From positions 372,001-436,000 of the forward strand of contig CBDCMR010000001.1 of the NCBI GenBank assembly GCA_965219035.1: a DNA stretch of 64,000 nt, in the 5' to 3' direction. Position 1 is the first letter of the stretch. Every line of letters begins with the position of its first letter. Positions 1 through 9,254 of the stretch are shown here, one piece after another. Both the position numbers and the translations under genes were made by a program. The notes beneath the pieces were generated by a model, which had not been told where the DNA came from, searched no databases, and worked only from the letters and a program-made list of their open reading frames with translations. The DNA is from CBDCKN01 sp965219035. Lineage in GTDB: Bacteria; Gemmatimonadota; Gemmatimonadetes; Longimicrobiales; Gaopeijiaceae.

Positions 1-201
1 CGCTGCTGGACGGTTGGCGAACTGGTCATCCGCCGCCTCGCTGCGGCGTCGAACACCCTTCCCGGAGGAATTCCGATTGGACAAGATCCGCCAAACTTCA
101 CGCTAAAATTGGACCGATCTGACGCGAAGATCACTTTGGCGAACATCAACAAGGGTGTGTGTTCGGTGGTGGCAACCTGGCAGCTCGACTCGAGAGTGTA
201 G
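1..201 (+). CDS. 3' end of an unidentified gene cut by the window edge
   Basis: Frame 1 is open from the first base to a TAG at 199-201, giving 66 codons with no start inside the window. The translation has ordinary composition and ends in ATWQLDSRV. It is on the same strand as the HEPN gene that starts 185 bp downstream. I do not recognise the family and the rest of the gene lies outside the window. No other gene is visible between 202 and 385. Confidence 0.4.
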   Translation, partial: RCWTVGELVIRRLAAASNTLPGGIPIGQDPPNFTLKLDRSDAKITLANINKGVCSVVATWQLDSRV

Positions 202-385
202 GTCCTATCGAGTTTCAGTCACGCACTCTGATATCGGCGACGGATTATGTTGCCATAGGCAAAGCTGTTGCGGTACGGTAGTACGGCCTGACGCTCCAGC
301 ATCCTCTCGTCTCCGCCATGGCTTTCCAGAGCACGCTTGACAAGACCCCCTATTCTCCGGAACCTGGCTCCTGGCCAATCTGACG

Positions 386-1591
386 ATGACTACCGAACTA
401 GAGAGAATGATCAGAACTCTGCGTGATGCACAGGACGCGCGCAGGAGACTGGACTTGGTTGGTCTGGGGGACAAAGGCACGATACTAGATGCCACACGAG
501 CGTTCAAAGAGAATCTCGCTCTGCGCCCGTTCATCACGGATCAGGACCGTATCCGAGCGAAGGCGCGCCTGGTCGTAGGGCCGTTTGAGGAGCTGCGCCT
601 GGCTGGCGTGTTTGAGCACGCGTCACAGTTTTCTCGCGAACTGAAGCGGATAGCGGATAGCGTCGCCGCTTACAATGCGCAGTTTCGTCTGCCGGATCTC
701 GCGAAAGAAGTCCGACTCCTGACAGATATCCCGACCGAAATATCCGAAATATTGAAGCGGTATGAGATAGAGGAATCGAGCTTGTCACGCGCGATGGGGA
801 GCATGCGCACGGCGTGGCTGGACATGGAAGAAGAGATGCGCTCAATAGGCGGTATGACCGCCTTGCAGGGAATCGGCAATGCTGTGCGGAGTATGCCCGC
901 GTTCGGGCACGAGTTGAATGCAGCCCTACGCATGGACTTGGGAGATTGGCGCGATCCGATTACGTGGCACCGGGAGATATTGACAGACCTGGGCGCTCGA
1001 TCTGACCGCTACGTGGAACTGGGTTTTAACCCCGCGCTCACGGATTTCCCGGCACCGGCCTTCAAGGAAAGTCTGGGTGTTGCCGGACTGGACCAAGAAC
1101 GTCCGGGATTGGTGACGTTCTATGGCGAACCCGTAGTTGCTCCTGACGAAGAAGAAGAGGAAGGTGGACTCAGCCGAACGAATACGGCGCACGACTGGCT
1201 GCAGAGACTGGAAACGCACATGCGGCGTTTCATCGACGAGGAGATGACTAAGGCTTGTGGCCCTGATTGGCCCAAACAGCGGCTCCCTGCCGGGCTGTAT
1301 GACCAGTGGAAGGAGAAGCAGCGAAGGGCACGCCAGAGGGGGAGTAGAGAATGTGCGCTGATTTGCTATGCCGATTTCACCGATTACATGCCGGTGATCG
1401 GCAGGCGGGATAACTGGAAAGTGTTTGAACCCTTCTTCAGGAGGCTGGAAGACGTCCGGGAGTCCTTCCAGAGGCTACACCCGATCCGACTGGACACCAT
1501 GCATGCACGGCCCATTACGCAAGACGACGAACTGCTGTTGTACGTCGAGGTGCGTCGACTGGTGCGGGTAATGACCCCGAACAAGAAGTAG
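386..1591 (+). CDS. Swt1-type HEPN domain protein (putative RNase/defence protein)
   Basis: This 401-residue protein has a long helical N-terminal region and an acidic linker (EEEEEGG, about residue 255). The C-terminal part from about residue 270 resembles the Swt1/HEPN family: a conserved YADFTDY segment, then LHPIRLDTMHAR, which holds an R-x4-H motif (R368, H373) typical of HEPN ribonucleases. HEPN proteins of this sort usually cleave RNA in toxin-antitoxin, abortive infection or restriction contexts. The next gene on the same strand starts 88 bp downstream, and the neighbourhood (large helical protein, type I restriction system) fits a defence role, which is an inference. No clear Shine-Dalgarno site precedes ATG 386. 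Family assignment is from motif recognition only. Confidence 0.6.
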   Translation: MTTELERMIRTLRDAQDARRRLDLVGLGDKGTILDATRAFKENLALRPFITDQDRIRAKARLVVGPFEELRLAGVFEHASQFSRELKRIADSVAAYNAQFRLPDLAKEVRLLTDIPTEISEILKRYEIEESSLSRAMGSMRTAWLDMEEEMRSIGGMTALQGIGNAVRSMPAFGHELNAALRMDLGDWRDPITWHREILTDLGARSDRYVELGFNPALTDFPAPAFKESLGVAGLDQERPGLVTFYGEPVVAPDEEEEEGGLSRTNTAHDWLQRLETHMRRFIDEEMTKACGPDWPKQRLPAGLYDQWKEKQRRARQRGSRECALICYADFTDYMPVIGRRDNWKVFEPFFRRLEDVRESFQRLHPIRLDTMHARPITQDDELLLYVEVRRLVRVMTPNKK

Positions 1592-2424
1592 TGGAGGGGG
1601 GGGCATCCACGCGACGTGATCTATTGCTCGGAGATCTATGAGGCCCGGCGACGCTGCCGGTCTTGTTGGTGGGGAGGTTATGGACGAGACACGCGGCGAT
1701 CTGCCGCGACCCGAGACGCCTAAGGACGGAGAAGACTGGCTCACTCTCCGAGAACGGGAAACGGCCGGAGAGCTTCGGCTCCGAGATCCCCACCTCGCGG
1801 GCCTATACGAACGCGGGCTCGCGCTGGCACGTCGGATCGATCAGCCTGGAAACGCCTATCTAGTCGCTCACGTTGGGCGTGAGCTTTCACGCGGGGTCCT
1901 GCAGCTCCTGTTGAGGGATGAGGGTTTGGAGGTTGCTGCCGAAGACCTTGAGAGCGTGTCTTCGGACGAACGCAACCGACCGCGCATCGCAGAGGCTCTG
2001 GGGCTGGAGACTGATGACCCGCGTGTTGATGAGTGGTTTCACCTCGTAAGACAATTCTCAAGTGCCGTCCACTGGCGATTCGGTGGCCCACAGTCGATCG
2101 CTGTGCGCGAAGCTTTTGAGAGATTCACCAGCTTGTTGTACGGCCGCGTGGCACCGTACTACGTCACCGAGGCCGAGTTGGACGCGCTCCTTGAGGTCGA
2201 GACCCCAACTGGTGAACACGCGAAGCGACTCCGGGACCTTCAGCTCCGTCTCGGACAGCGGAACTACTTCTTCGGACGGCTAAGAAACCCGGCGTGGGTG
2301 GAGTGCCTCGCGGCCAAGGGTTTCTTCAAGAGCCCGCCAGGTCGGCAGGTGGACACTGACGGCTCGTGGAGCGCCAAGCCATGGCCTGAAGGGAATTATC
2401 TCGTGTTAGCTGCAGCTGAGGTCC

Positions 2425-3741
2425 GGTAAAGAGACATGGTACACACTTAAGTAAAGGGACATGGGTTACAGTCGGCACCTCTGAAAGGAGGAGGCCGATG
2501 CCGTTCGAGGAGACTCATGTCATGGAAGAGAGAACGCGGTTTATCGAAGAAGCCCATCGCAGTCTTCGGAGCTTTGCTGCGGTGTGCGATCGATACGGGA
2601 TTAGTCGCAAGACGGGCTACAAGTGGATGGATCGATGGCGGCGAGCCGGGCCAGCAGGTCTGGAGAATCGAGCGAGTCGACCCGGGCATTGCCCATGGGC
2701 TACGCCTAGTGAGGTGGTCGAGACGATCCTCGAGGTTAGACGCAAGTATGACGACTTCGGGCCGAAGAAGATCCGGTGGTACCTGCAGACGCATCGGCCG
2801 GAGCTAGCACTGCCCTCACGACAGACGATGCACAACATCCTGGTGCGTCACGACCTGGTGCCGAGGCGTCGGCGAAGGGTGCGCCGCTGGCACCCGGGTC
2901 GACCCGATACCAACGCATCTGAACCGAACGGGACGTGGACGGCCGACTTCAAGGGCGAGTTCCCGATGGGTGACGGTGAGCTGTGCTACCCGCTTACTGT
3001 GCAGGACATGCATTCGAGGTTCGTACTGGAGTGTTGGGGTCGTCCGGACGTGACAATCGACGGCGTGATCCCAGTGTTCACGCGGCTATTTCGCCAACAC
3101 GGTCTACCCGAACGGATCCGTACGGACAACGGCACTCCCTTCGCTTCGAACGCACTAGGCCGTCTCTCTCGGCTGTCCGTGTGGTTCATTCAGGTGGGCA
3201 TTCTGCCTGAGCTCATCGAGCCTGGCTGCCCTCAGCAGAACGGCAAGCACGAGAACATGCACCTGGTGCTAAAGAGGCGTACCACCCGACCTCCGAGCTC
3301 CAACATGCGGACCCAGCAGCAAGCGTTTCGAAGATTCAGGAAGCTCTACAACGAAGTCCGGCCTCACGAGGCGTTGGACGGTGCCGTGCCCTCCAATCTC
3401 TACCGACCCTCACCTCGACCCTTCCCGAAGCAACTCGACCCGGTCACGTATCCGGGCCACTTCGAGACCCGGCTCGTCAGCACGAACGGTGGCATCCGCT
3501 GGTACGGGGACCGTGTGCCCGTCGGCCGACTCTTCGCTGGGCATGAAGTCGGACTGGAAGAGATTGACCACGGTCTCTTTGAGGTCTACTTCGGACCCAT
3601 CTGGCTAGGACGCTTTGTTGAACCCAAACGCCTCATCTTCGACTCCCTCGGACGAGGGAAGAGACGAACTGGAGGCACTTGCAAAGGACGGAGAACTGTT
3701 ACTCAGGTCTCTTGACTTAACTGTTACCCAGGTCCTTTACC
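2425..3741 (+). mobile_element. IS481-family insertion sequence, copy 1
   Basis: A 1,317-bp element identical in length and almost identical in sequence to 53685-55001. Ends are inverted: left GGTAAAG..., right ...CTTTACC. A second left motif, TAAAGGGACATGGGTTACAG, matches the right end (TAAAGGACCTGGGTAACAG after reversal) even better. Both copies are followed by GCTCA and preceded by GCTG or GCTGA plus GGTCC, so exact borders and target duplication are uncertain by about 5 bp. It interrupts the helical-protein gene. Confidence 0.85.
2498..3715 (+). CDS. IS481-family transposase (copy 1)
   Basis: A single-ORF transposase of 405 residues that catalyses cut-and-join of its element. The N-terminus (about residues 5-120) is a helix-turn-helix region with YGISRKTGYKWMDRWR. 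The integrase core follows with the DDE triad visible as TADFKGEF, RTDNGTPF and QNGKHENMH. A C-terminal extension (about 290-405) is typical of larger IS481 members. ATG 2498 follows an AAAGGAGGAGG ribosome site. It differs from copy 2 by a Leu/Phe change (VGRLF against VGRFF), so the two copies separated recently. It appears intact. Confidence 0.9.
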   Translation: MPFEETHVMEERTRFIEEAHRSLRSFAAVCDRYGISRKTGYKWMDRWRRAGPAGLENRASRPGHCPWATPSEVVETILEVRRKYDDFGPKKIRWYLQTHRPELALPSRQTMHNILVRHDLVPRRRRRVRRWHPGRPDTNASEPNGTWTADFKGEFPMGDGELCYPLTVQDMHSRFVLECWGRPDVTIDGVIPVFTRLFRQHGLPERIRTDNGTPFASNALGRLSRLSVWFIQVGILPELIEPGCPQQNGKHENMHLVLKRRTTRPPSSNMRTQQQAFRRFRKLYNEVRPHEALDGAVPSNLYRPSPRPFPKQLDPVTYPGHFETRLVSTNGGIRWYGDRVPVGRLFAGHEVGLEEIDHGLFEVYFGPIWLGRFVEPKRLIFDSLGRGKRRTGGTCKGRRTVTQVS

Positions 3742-6421
3742 GCTCATGAGGAACCGGCGGCAGTCATGGAGGTGCTGACCTCAATTCCATTGACGAACGA
3801 TAACCCCGTCGTGTGGGACATCGTGGCTAAGGCTGGCCGCCAGCTGCCTCCGGAGATGGCGGTCCGCATCGTTCCAAGTCTCAAGACCGCTCTCAAGACT
3901 GTGCCGGCAAGGATGTTCAGCGAGAGCGTGGTGGATTTTATCGTCGTACTCGCCGAGACGGGACAGGCAGAGGAGGCATTCACACTTGCGGCTTTTCTCC
4001 TCCGAGTCGTGGATCCCAGCGAGGTGGAGGAACTGGCAGGACTGCGCTTCCGACCGCGGACCGAGTGGGTCTTCCCGCGTTTCCGCTCGCACGACTACGC
4101 TGAGCTTCTGGGACGCCTCGTGGATGCGCTCGAGGCTCTAGATGCTACGAGAACTCTGGAGTTCCTGCTCTCGAAGGTCCGGAGGGTGCAAAGGCTTGTT
4201 GACCACCGAAAGCTGAACCGGCGCCGGCGGCCAATCGACACCGATTCAGGGGCTCGTTCGGACCGCGATGACGTGGTGGCCATGCTCATCAACGCAGCGG
4301 TGAGAGTGGGGCAGCGCCTTGCCGCTCAGGGTCGAGACGAAGCCTCGCGGGTTATGGAGCAAGTCGACCACCACAGCGCCGAGCTCGTCACCCGGATTGG
4401 CTATCTCGTGCTATCCGAGGCCGGTCGGCATCTCCCGGAGCGAGTCAACCAACTCCTCAGGTCTAATGAGCTGCGCGATCCCGGATTGCCGGCGACCGAG
4501 ATTGCCATGCTGCTCCGGTCGCAATTCCGTAACGCAGTCCCGGAGGTAAGACAGGAATACGCTGCGGCGGTGGAAGACGGTCCGAGCCGGGAGGAACTTA
4601 CTACCCGCTGCCGGCGCGTGTACGGACGCAATCCGACAGAAAAAGAGATCGACGACTATAAGCATCATTACCAACGCCGTATTCTCACCTTCTTCCGCGG
4701 CGACATCCCCGAAGAGCTTCGTGATCTTGCGGAACGACTTGGCGTCCTCGGCGTCACGCCATCACGCTACGATCAGGAAATGGCAGAGGTTGGGTCAAGT
4801 GGTGCCGTTGAGGGTGGCGCCTGGCTCGGCGACGAGTCTCCTATCGGCATCGAAGAACTGGGAGGGTCGTCGGTCGGGAGATCGTGGCTCTGCTAGTCGA
4901 GTGGAGCCCCGGAGAGGGAATAGTATCGTCGTTTGGGCTACAGGGAACGTTGATGACGTATGCGAAGGACAACCCAGGGACGGCCTTGGAGGTCTTGAGT
5001 GGTGCGGTCGAGCAGGGCGTGGATCCGAGAGCGATTGAGGGAATCGTGGACGGCCTGGGCGAGGCAATCAGAGCCGACTCGGAACTCGACTGGGCGGCTG
5101 CGCTGGAAGTTGTGTGGGGAATCCTGAGCCGCGTGCACTTGCTTGATCCAGGCCAGGATGCAGACGTGGGTCATTGGCGCAGGACCGCAGGCTGTGCCGC
5201 CCGCTTGATCAAGGAAGGATGCGATAGGAACTCCGTTGCTCATGAGCTTGCCGGTGAGGTTTGGGCCATCTTTGGCGAAGCTATGGCCGTGCCGGCGATA
5301 TGGGAGGTACCGCACGGCAATGACAAGTCGCTGGCGTCAGTAGTCATGGCGAAACTCAACGATGCTGCGGGCCACGTTGCCAACGGTGTCGTTTCAGCGG
5401 CGCTTTGGGATTATCGGTCGCTGCTTCGCGACGAACAGCAAGCCTCAGCCGCGGCCAAGGCAGCTGCACGTGCTGCGGTTCAGAAGCAACTCGCGCCGCT
5501 GCTCGACCGTTGGCTGCGGGACGACGGGCCGAATGCTGCGGTTCTACGAGCTGTAGTGGGTGACTACGTGCCCCAGCTGTACTTACTTGCCCCGGAGTGG
5601 ATTGAAAATCATGCCGATCACCTGTTCGAGCGTGGCCTGGAGGACCCTGCTTCGCAGCCGACCTGGACGACCTACATATCCCGATGGAACCTGTACGACG
5701 ATGTTTTTCGCGCGACCCGGCCCTGGTACTTGAAAGCGGCGGAAAAGGCTGTGGTATGGCGGGAAGCTGCGGGCGATTCCGTCGGTTCCAGGGAGATTAC
5801 CCAGAGTTATGCCGAGCATCTGATCGTAGCGGTGCTGCGTGGCCTTGTGTCTGTTGGTGACAAGGATGCGCTACTCGAGACCGCATATGAGAACATCGTC
5901 CCTTCGGACTGGCACCAAGCCTATTGGGGAATCTTCTGCGCTTGGTCAGACGCGGACGATCCTCCGCCCGCAGACGCCGTCCGAAGGCTCGTCAGGCTGT
6001 GGGAGTGGAGGGTCTCCGAACTCGGTACGAAGCCGGCGTGCGGCCACGGTGGAGGAAGCCAAACAGCTTGGATGGCTCTTCCACACGCCGTACATCCCCG
6101 ATGTGGACATCGTCCGGCTTGGCCTGGCGACCGCACGGCTGGCACAGGGCCAACTTCAGATGTACTAGCGGTGGGATCGCATGCTGTCGCTCGCTCAGGC
6201 TGACCCAGACGGAACCTTCTCGATCGCCGAGGCGGTGCTGCTTGCGGAGTTAAAGGCCGACTACCCCCACGTGCCTGTGGAGGACGTAAAGCAGTTCCTA
6301 GCGCACATCCTTACGGCCGGCATCCCTGACACTCGGGCTCGTGCCCGCCGCCTCATCAACCGGCTGGGCGAGCGAGGGTACCGACAGCTGAAGGACCTCC
6401 TTGACGAGAACGGAGAAGCCA

Positions 6422-7159
6422 GTGGATAAGGCGCCTGACCAAGCGGACTCCTCACCGCCCGCTGAGGCTCACACTCTCACTGTCGAGCAGATCCGACGAG
6501 CCCTGATCTCTGACAACGGCGATGTCCGTGAACGCTTCCGGATGGAGTTCCCCTCCGAGATCGAGGTACTTGCACATGAGTTGCATAGAACCTACGGGCG
6601 GCTGAGACAGTTCACCAAGTCAGTATCAGTGGACAAGCGCGCCGCGTGGGTCGAGATGTTCCTGCTCGCGGCCTTCAATAGCGTTCTCACCTCGGCGCAC
6701 CTTCTCCTATCAGGTTTTCTGATTCCGGCCGGCAACCTCATGAGGCAGTTCGGCGAGTCCTGTGCCATTGCAATGCTCGCTTTCCACGGGAAGATCAACA
6801 TGCTCGAGCGGCTCGAAAGCGACTCCTCCAAGGTTTGGGCCGGTAAAAGCGTCCGAGAGGTCGAGCAGGCGGAAAACCAAGAGCTCCTGGGCATTGACCC
6901 AGATGGCTGGGCGAGGTTTGCGAAGATCACGCACTGGTATAACAGATACAGCCACGCGTCGGCGCTGGTTTTGGCCTCGCTCAATCTGTTCGACCGCCCC
7001 AACACGTTAGTGGTAGGAGCGGAATTCGACGGCGGAAAAATCGATGCTTACCGGAAGGAACTCCGGCTGCGAAGCAGCGCTGCAGAGTGCCTTCGCGATG
7101 TCATCGCCGTCTGTGGGCAACACGTTCAGAATGCACAGGATGACAGTGTCGCCTTGTGA
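6422..7159 (+). CDS. Unidentified helical protein downstream of the broken gene
   Basis: About 245 residues. GTG 6422 overlaps the stop of the upstream gene by 8 bp, the layout of a coupled operon gene; a TTG at 6401 in the same frame would add seven codons. A hydrophobic stretch near residue 85 (FNSVLTSAHLLLSGFLIP) is followed by predicted helices and a conserved-looking WYNRYSHAS segment. I do not recognise the family. Tight linkage to the large helical protein suggests they work together. The gene is intact although its partner is destroyed, so it may now be functionless. The IS3 element starts 13 bp after its stop. Confidence 0.55.
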   Translation: MDKAPDQADSSPPAEAHTLTVEQIRRALISDNGDVRERFRMEFPSEIEVLAHELHRTYGRLRQFTKSVSVDKRAAWVEMFLLAAFNSVLTSAHLLLSGFLIPAGNLMRQFGESCAIAMLAFHGKINMLERLESDSSKVWAGKSVREVEQAENQELLGIDPDGWARFAKITHWYNRYSHASALVLASLNLFDRPNTLVVGAEFDGGKIDAYRKELRLRSSAAECLRDVIAVCGQHVQNAQDDSVAL

Positions 7160-7239
7160 TCATCCGGACGACTGAGGTGGTCCCGGTTTTTTGGACAGGT
7201 CGTTAAGGTGGATTCCAGAGCGGAAGAGGAGGCACCGAG

Positions 7240-7527
7240 ATGGCCAGGAAGAGACGGCGGTTCACGGCGGAGTTCAAGGCACGGGTAGCGCTCGAGGCGC
7301 TGCGCGAGCGGGACAGCGTGCAGGCGATCGCGGCGCGGCACGAGCTTCATCCGAACCAGGTGACCACATGGAAGCGGCAGCTGCTCGAAGGGCTGCCGGA
7401 GGTGTTTGCCGGGGGCGCGGGCCGCAAGGCCGCCCTGGAGCACGAGGCGAAGATCCGGGACCTGCACGCCAAGATCGGGGAGCTCACGGTCGAGCGGGAT
7501 TTTTTTCGGCGCGGGCTCAAGCGCTGA
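7240..7527 (+). CDS. IS3-family OrfA (transposase helix-turn-helix subunit)
   Basis: A 95-residue protein beginning MARKRRRFTAEFKARVALEAL, the standard start of IS3 OrfA, with a helix-turn-helix (AIAARHELHPNQVTTWKRQL) and a C-terminal leucine-zipper-like helix (LEHEAKIRDLHAKIGELTVERDF, split across about residues 66-88). It binds element ends and, after frameshifting, forms the N-terminus of OrfAB. A run of seven T residues at 7500-7506 allows a -1 slip (GAT TTT TTT to TCG) into the orfB frame, giving the junction ERDFFSARAQAL that is typical of intact IS3 fusions. Without the slip translation stops at 7527. Confidence 0.88.
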   Translation: MARKRRRFTAEFKARVALEALRERDSVQAIAARHELHPNQVTTWKRQLLEGLPEVFAGGAGRKAALEHEAKIRDLHAKIGELTVERDFFRRGLKR

Positions 7528-7547
7528 GCCGGGCGGAGCGGGGGCGG

Positions 7548-8363
7548 ATGATCGAGCGGGACGGACCGCTGAGTCTTTCGAGGCAGTGCGCGCTGCTGGG
7601 CGTGAGCCGGTCGTCGCAGTACTACCGGCCGAAGGGGGAGAGCGCCGAGGACCTGGCGCTCATGCGGCGCATGGACGGGCTACACATGGCGTATCCGTTC
7701 TACGGGAGCCGGCAGCTGATGCGGCATCTGCGCCGCGAGGGCGTTGCCGCGGGCCGGCACCGGATCCGGCGGCTCATGCGCCTGATGGGGATGGAGGCGA
7801 CCTACCGGCGGCCGCGCACGAGCGTGGCGAGTCCGGAGCACCGGGTCTTCCCCTATCTGCTGCGGGGCCTCACGATCTCGCGGGCGGACCACGTGTGGTG
7901 CGCGGACATCACCTATGTCCCGGTGACGCAAGGGTTTTTCTACCTGGTGGCCGTGATGGACTGGGCGACCCGGCACGTGCTCGCCTGGCGGCTGTCGAAC
8001 ACGATGGACGCGTCGTTCTGCGTCCAGGCGCTGGACGACGCGCTGGGCTGGAGGGCTCCGGAGATCCTCAATACGGATCAGGGCTCCCAGTTCACCAGCG
8101 AGACGTTCGCCGACCGGGTGCTGGGTGCGGGCGTGCGCTTCTCGATGGACGGCCGGGGCCGCTTCCTCGACAACATCTTCATCGAGCGGCTGTGGCGGTC
8201 GCTGAAGTACGAGGCGGTGTACCTCTACGAGCTCCGGGACGGGCCCGACGCCCAACGCATCATCGGCTCGTGGATCGACTTCTACAACGAAGCGCGCCCG
8301 CACTCGTCGCTGGGCGGACGGACGCCGGGCGAGGCCTATCGCGAAGGCGCGGAGGTGTGGTGA
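7548..8363 (+). CDS. IS3-family OrfB (transposase catalytic subunit)
   Basis: The integrase-core subunit, about 271 residues from ATG 7548, normally made as an OrfAB fusion by -1 frameshifting at 7500-7506. Visible features are the HTH_21-type segment (YPFYGSRQLMRHLRREG), and the DDE triad in WCADITYVP, LNTDQGSQF and DNIFIERLWRSLK, ending with FYNEARPHSSLGGRTP. The reading frame is complete, so the element may be active. The codon use is GC-rich like the flanks. Confidence 0.9.
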   Translation: MIERDGPLSLSRQCALLGVSRSSQYYRPKGESAEDLALMRRMDGLHMAYPFYGSRQLMRHLRREGVAAGRHRIRRLMRLMGMEATYRRPRTSVASPEHRVFPYLLRGLTISRADHVWCADITYVPVTQGFFYLVAVMDWATRHVLAWRLSNTMDASFCVQALDDALGWRAPEILNTDQGSQFTSETFADRVLGAGVRFSMDGRGRFLDNIFIERLWRSLKYEAVYLYELRDGPDAQRIIGSWIDFYNEARPHSSLGGRTPGEAYREGAEVW

Positions 8364-8438
8364 GGACGATCCGGCGCGACGCCACCCAACCGGCGCAACG
8401 ACGCCTGCGATCGTCGCGGGATCTACGCGCGGCCCTTC

Positions 8439-8483
8439 CCTCCGTCTTCCCATCGGGAACCAGTCCCGACGGGAAGACGGAGG
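8439..8483 (+). terminator. Strong hairpin at the IS3 right end
   Basis: A perfect 13-bp stem (8439-8451 pairing with 8471-8483; CCTCCGTCTTCCC and its complement) closes a 19-nt loop. It lies 75 bp after the orfB stop, inside the element. It is followed by TTATATT rather than a clear T run, so it could end transcription or shield the element from outside reading. Confidence 0.5.
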
Positions 8484-8606
8484 TTATATTCAAACCGGGC
8501 TCGAAGGAGAACACCCGGCCTCAAGCGGGACCCCGAGGGCTTTGGAGACCATCGGAATCCACCTTAAGATCGCCCTCGGACTGTCCAACGAAGTAGGACC
8601 ACCTCA

Positions 8607-9254
8607 AACGATGCTCGGGGCAGACTACGCGGGGTTTGCCGGTGGCCAGCGCGTCGGCCGGTCGGTCTTCTGCGTCGGGCGTCGGACGCTCGGGCACGTG
8701 GCGATCCGGTGCCGACGCGTCCGTTCACGTCTACGAAGGGCTTTCGACAGCCGATTCAGAACGGTGGACCAAATGGGGGGACGAGCAACGTCATTAAACA
8801 CGCAAGTCATTTATATCACACGAGTTATGGCACTTGCCGAGGCAGTCCGGAGAGATACATGGCCGGGAGCGACCCCGCCGGGGGCAGCGCGTGTGAAAAC
8901 ACGCACGCCCCCACGTCGTTTTCACATGCCAGTGCGGCATAAGGGCAGGGACGTCATCGGGAGAGTTGCTCCGGAGAGGTACTCGAACAACCGGCCTGCC
9001 GCGCCCTCGAACTCGGAGGCAGGGCTGATCCCGTCGCCGACGCGGCTGATGGATCGACCGCAATGTCGGCAATGGACGATCAGCGTATCCACCTTCCCCA
9101 AGCGTCCTGCTTCATGTCGTCGAGATGCTCGTCGGGTCTTAGCGACTTGGCCGTTATCGACGACATCCGACGGACCTCGTTCCCATACGGTTCATTTGGG
9201 CTGGCGATCATCGGAGCCCGCCGATTCGCGCCGCTGAATGTCTTGCACCTGAAG
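8607..9254. other. Intergenic stretch without a convincing gene
   Basis: About 650 bp between the IS3 element and hsdS. Open frames here are short, disagree in frame and resemble no family. It contains the hairpin element at 8865-8912 and an AT-rich patch (about 8790-8830) in otherwise GC-rich DNA. I see no RNA gene. Confidence 0.5.
8865..8912 (-). repeat. Hairpin repeat related to the element at 63224-63317
   Basis: GGGAGCGACCCC (8865-8876) is followed by a stem-loop: GGGGGC 8880-8885 pairs with 8907-8912, and GCGTGT 8889-8894 pairs with ACACGC 8899-8904 around a GAAA loop. Read on the minus strand it matches the right half of the 63224-63317 element, including the GTTTTCACACGC core and the GGGGTCGCTCCC tail. 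This copy lacks the other outer arm. Confidence 0.55.

Larger units (their letters stand above)
1680..6429 (+). pseudogene. Large helical protein, broken by IS481, two frameshifts and a stop
   Basis: Four consecutive open segments read as one ~1,150-codon gene. Start ATG 1680 is preferred because GGGGAGG precedes it; ATG 1638 is the upstream alternative. An IS481 copy (2425-3741) interrupts it after WPEGNYLVLAA, and the frame resumes with HEEPAAVMEVL. Near 4879 the run GGG needs one more G to continue as VGEIVALLVEW; as it stands the frame ends at TAG 4894. A second shift lies near 6040 (resuming EEAKQLGWLFHTPY) and a TAG stands at 6166-6168. The last part ends LLDENGEASG at 6429. The N-terminal region has an R-x6-H pattern (RQFSSAVH) that could be HEPN-like; the remainder is helical repeat-like. 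I do not recognise the family. Position beside a HEPN gene suggests, but does not show, a defence role. Confidence 0.6.
7173..8606 (+). mobile_element. IS3-family insertion sequence
   Basis: A 1,434-bp element bounded by inverted ends: left TGAGGTGGTCC at 7173, right GGACCACCTCA ending at 8606. Further inside, GGACAG and TTAAGGTGGATTCC are also inverted at both ends. It carries orfA and orfB in the IS3 arrangement. I see no clear target duplication. Confidence 0.85.

Noticed and set aside
7406..8596. 396-codon frame overlapping IS3 orfB
   Set aside because: Third-frame shadow; orfB carries the DDE motif and is reached by the -1 slip, not this frame.
8542..9237. 231-codon frame after the IS3 element
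   Set aside because: Starts inside the IS3 right end, passes through a hairpin and resembles nothing.
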